Origin: Candidatus Chloroheliales bacterium
GTDB taxonomy: Bacteria > Chloroflexota > Chloroflexia > QHBQ01
DNA length: 6,217 nt
Assembly (NCBI GenBank): GCA_003243865.1
Contig: QHBQ01000350.1
Coordinates: forward strand, 6,772-12,988
Direction of reading: 5' to 3'
Under the pieces are notes generated by a model. That model ran no database searches. It saw only the letters and a program-made list of their open reading frames with translations, and had not been told where the DNA came from. Positions 6,029 to 6,217 of the stretch are shown here, one piece after another (position 1 is the stretch's first letter; the number at the start of each line of letters is the position of its first letter). The position numbers were made by a program, and so were the translations under genes.

Positions 6029-6217
6029 CTAGGCCACCCAGTACCAGTTGGCGAAGCGGATGAAGTAAAGGGCGAGCAGCATCACACTGAGCAGCAGCCA
6101 GACGAGGTGGAAGGTGCGCGAACGTGCGCCAGCCAGGCCCAGTAGCATGAAGGCGGGAAAGAGGACGACGACGAAGCGGCTGATCGATAGCAGGGGCTCG
6201 GCGGAGGCGGCGCTGCT
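6029..6217 (-). CDS. C-terminal part of a polytopic membrane protein, possibly a PIG-V-like mannosyltransferase
   Basis: Only the last 62 residues are in the window, in frame from the right edge to TAG (6031-6029). Two hydrophobic segments are visible, FVVVLFPAFMLLGLAGA and FHLVWLLLSVMLLALYFIRF, joined by the short polar RSRT, and the protein ends NWYWVA. The S-x-x-R-F plus L-F-P-A-F pattern followed by a terminal helix ending in W-Y-W resembles the C-terminus of bacterial PIG-V-type (GT-C fold) mannosyltransferases as I recall them. No catalytic residue lies in this part, so membrane protein is secure but the enzyme assignment is tentative. The gene points toward the surface-protein gene and is not co-transcribed with it. 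Confidence 0.6.
   Translation of the reverse strand, partial: SSAASAEPLLSISRFVVVLFPAFMLLGLAGARSRTFHLVWLLLSVMLLALYFIRFANWYWVA

Overview
The window looks like chromosomal DNA from a member of the Chloroflexota (most likely class Chloroflexia). The evidence is family-level. The surface protein combines a right-handed beta-helix, long Thr-Pro linkers of the TPTNTPTP style and C-terminal SLH repeats whose wording (FYxxIxxLYCRG, GGGxxFTDVxPS, TRGQLxKxVV) is typical of that phylum. A bacterial XPB-type helicase lies beside it. Coding DNA is GC-rich (the lines I counted were about 63-73% GC), while the gap between the two main genes is much poorer (about 40% over 1981-2220).

Layout: (1) Positions 1-1691, minus strand: a DNA repair helicase of the XPB/Rad25 family, 563 residues visible. 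It is open through the left edge and lacks only its extreme C-terminus. (2) Positions 1692-2300: a divergent, AT-richer intergenic region. It holds a good sigma-70-like promoter for the helicase, a stop-free stretch of uncertain meaning on the minus strand, and the leader and ribosome binding site of the next gene. (3) Positions 2301-5945, plus strand: a 1214-residue secreted, surface-anchored mosaic protein. Its order is signal peptide, beta-helix, Ig-like domain, short TPT linker, a beta-rich domain with a calcium-loop-like motif, a long 11/13-residue tandem-repeat linker, and three SLH repeats. (4) Positions 5946-6028: a four-copy heptamer repeat, then a strong hairpin terminator between convergent genes. 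(5) Positions 6029-6217, minus strand: the last 62 residues of a polytopic membrane protein, possibly a PIG-V-like mannosyltransferase.

The three genes are not an operon: helicase and surface protein are divergent, surface protein and membrane protein are convergent. No shared pathway is evident. The helicase is a housekeeping or repair enzyme, and the surface protein is an envelope or adhesion-type component. I see no tRNA, rRNA, CRISPR array, insertion sequence or phage gene. I did not find a convincing undescribed system. The most unusual features are in the surface protein: its higher-order repeat structure, sixteen cysteines that fall into eight local pairs, and a lysine-rich hinge.
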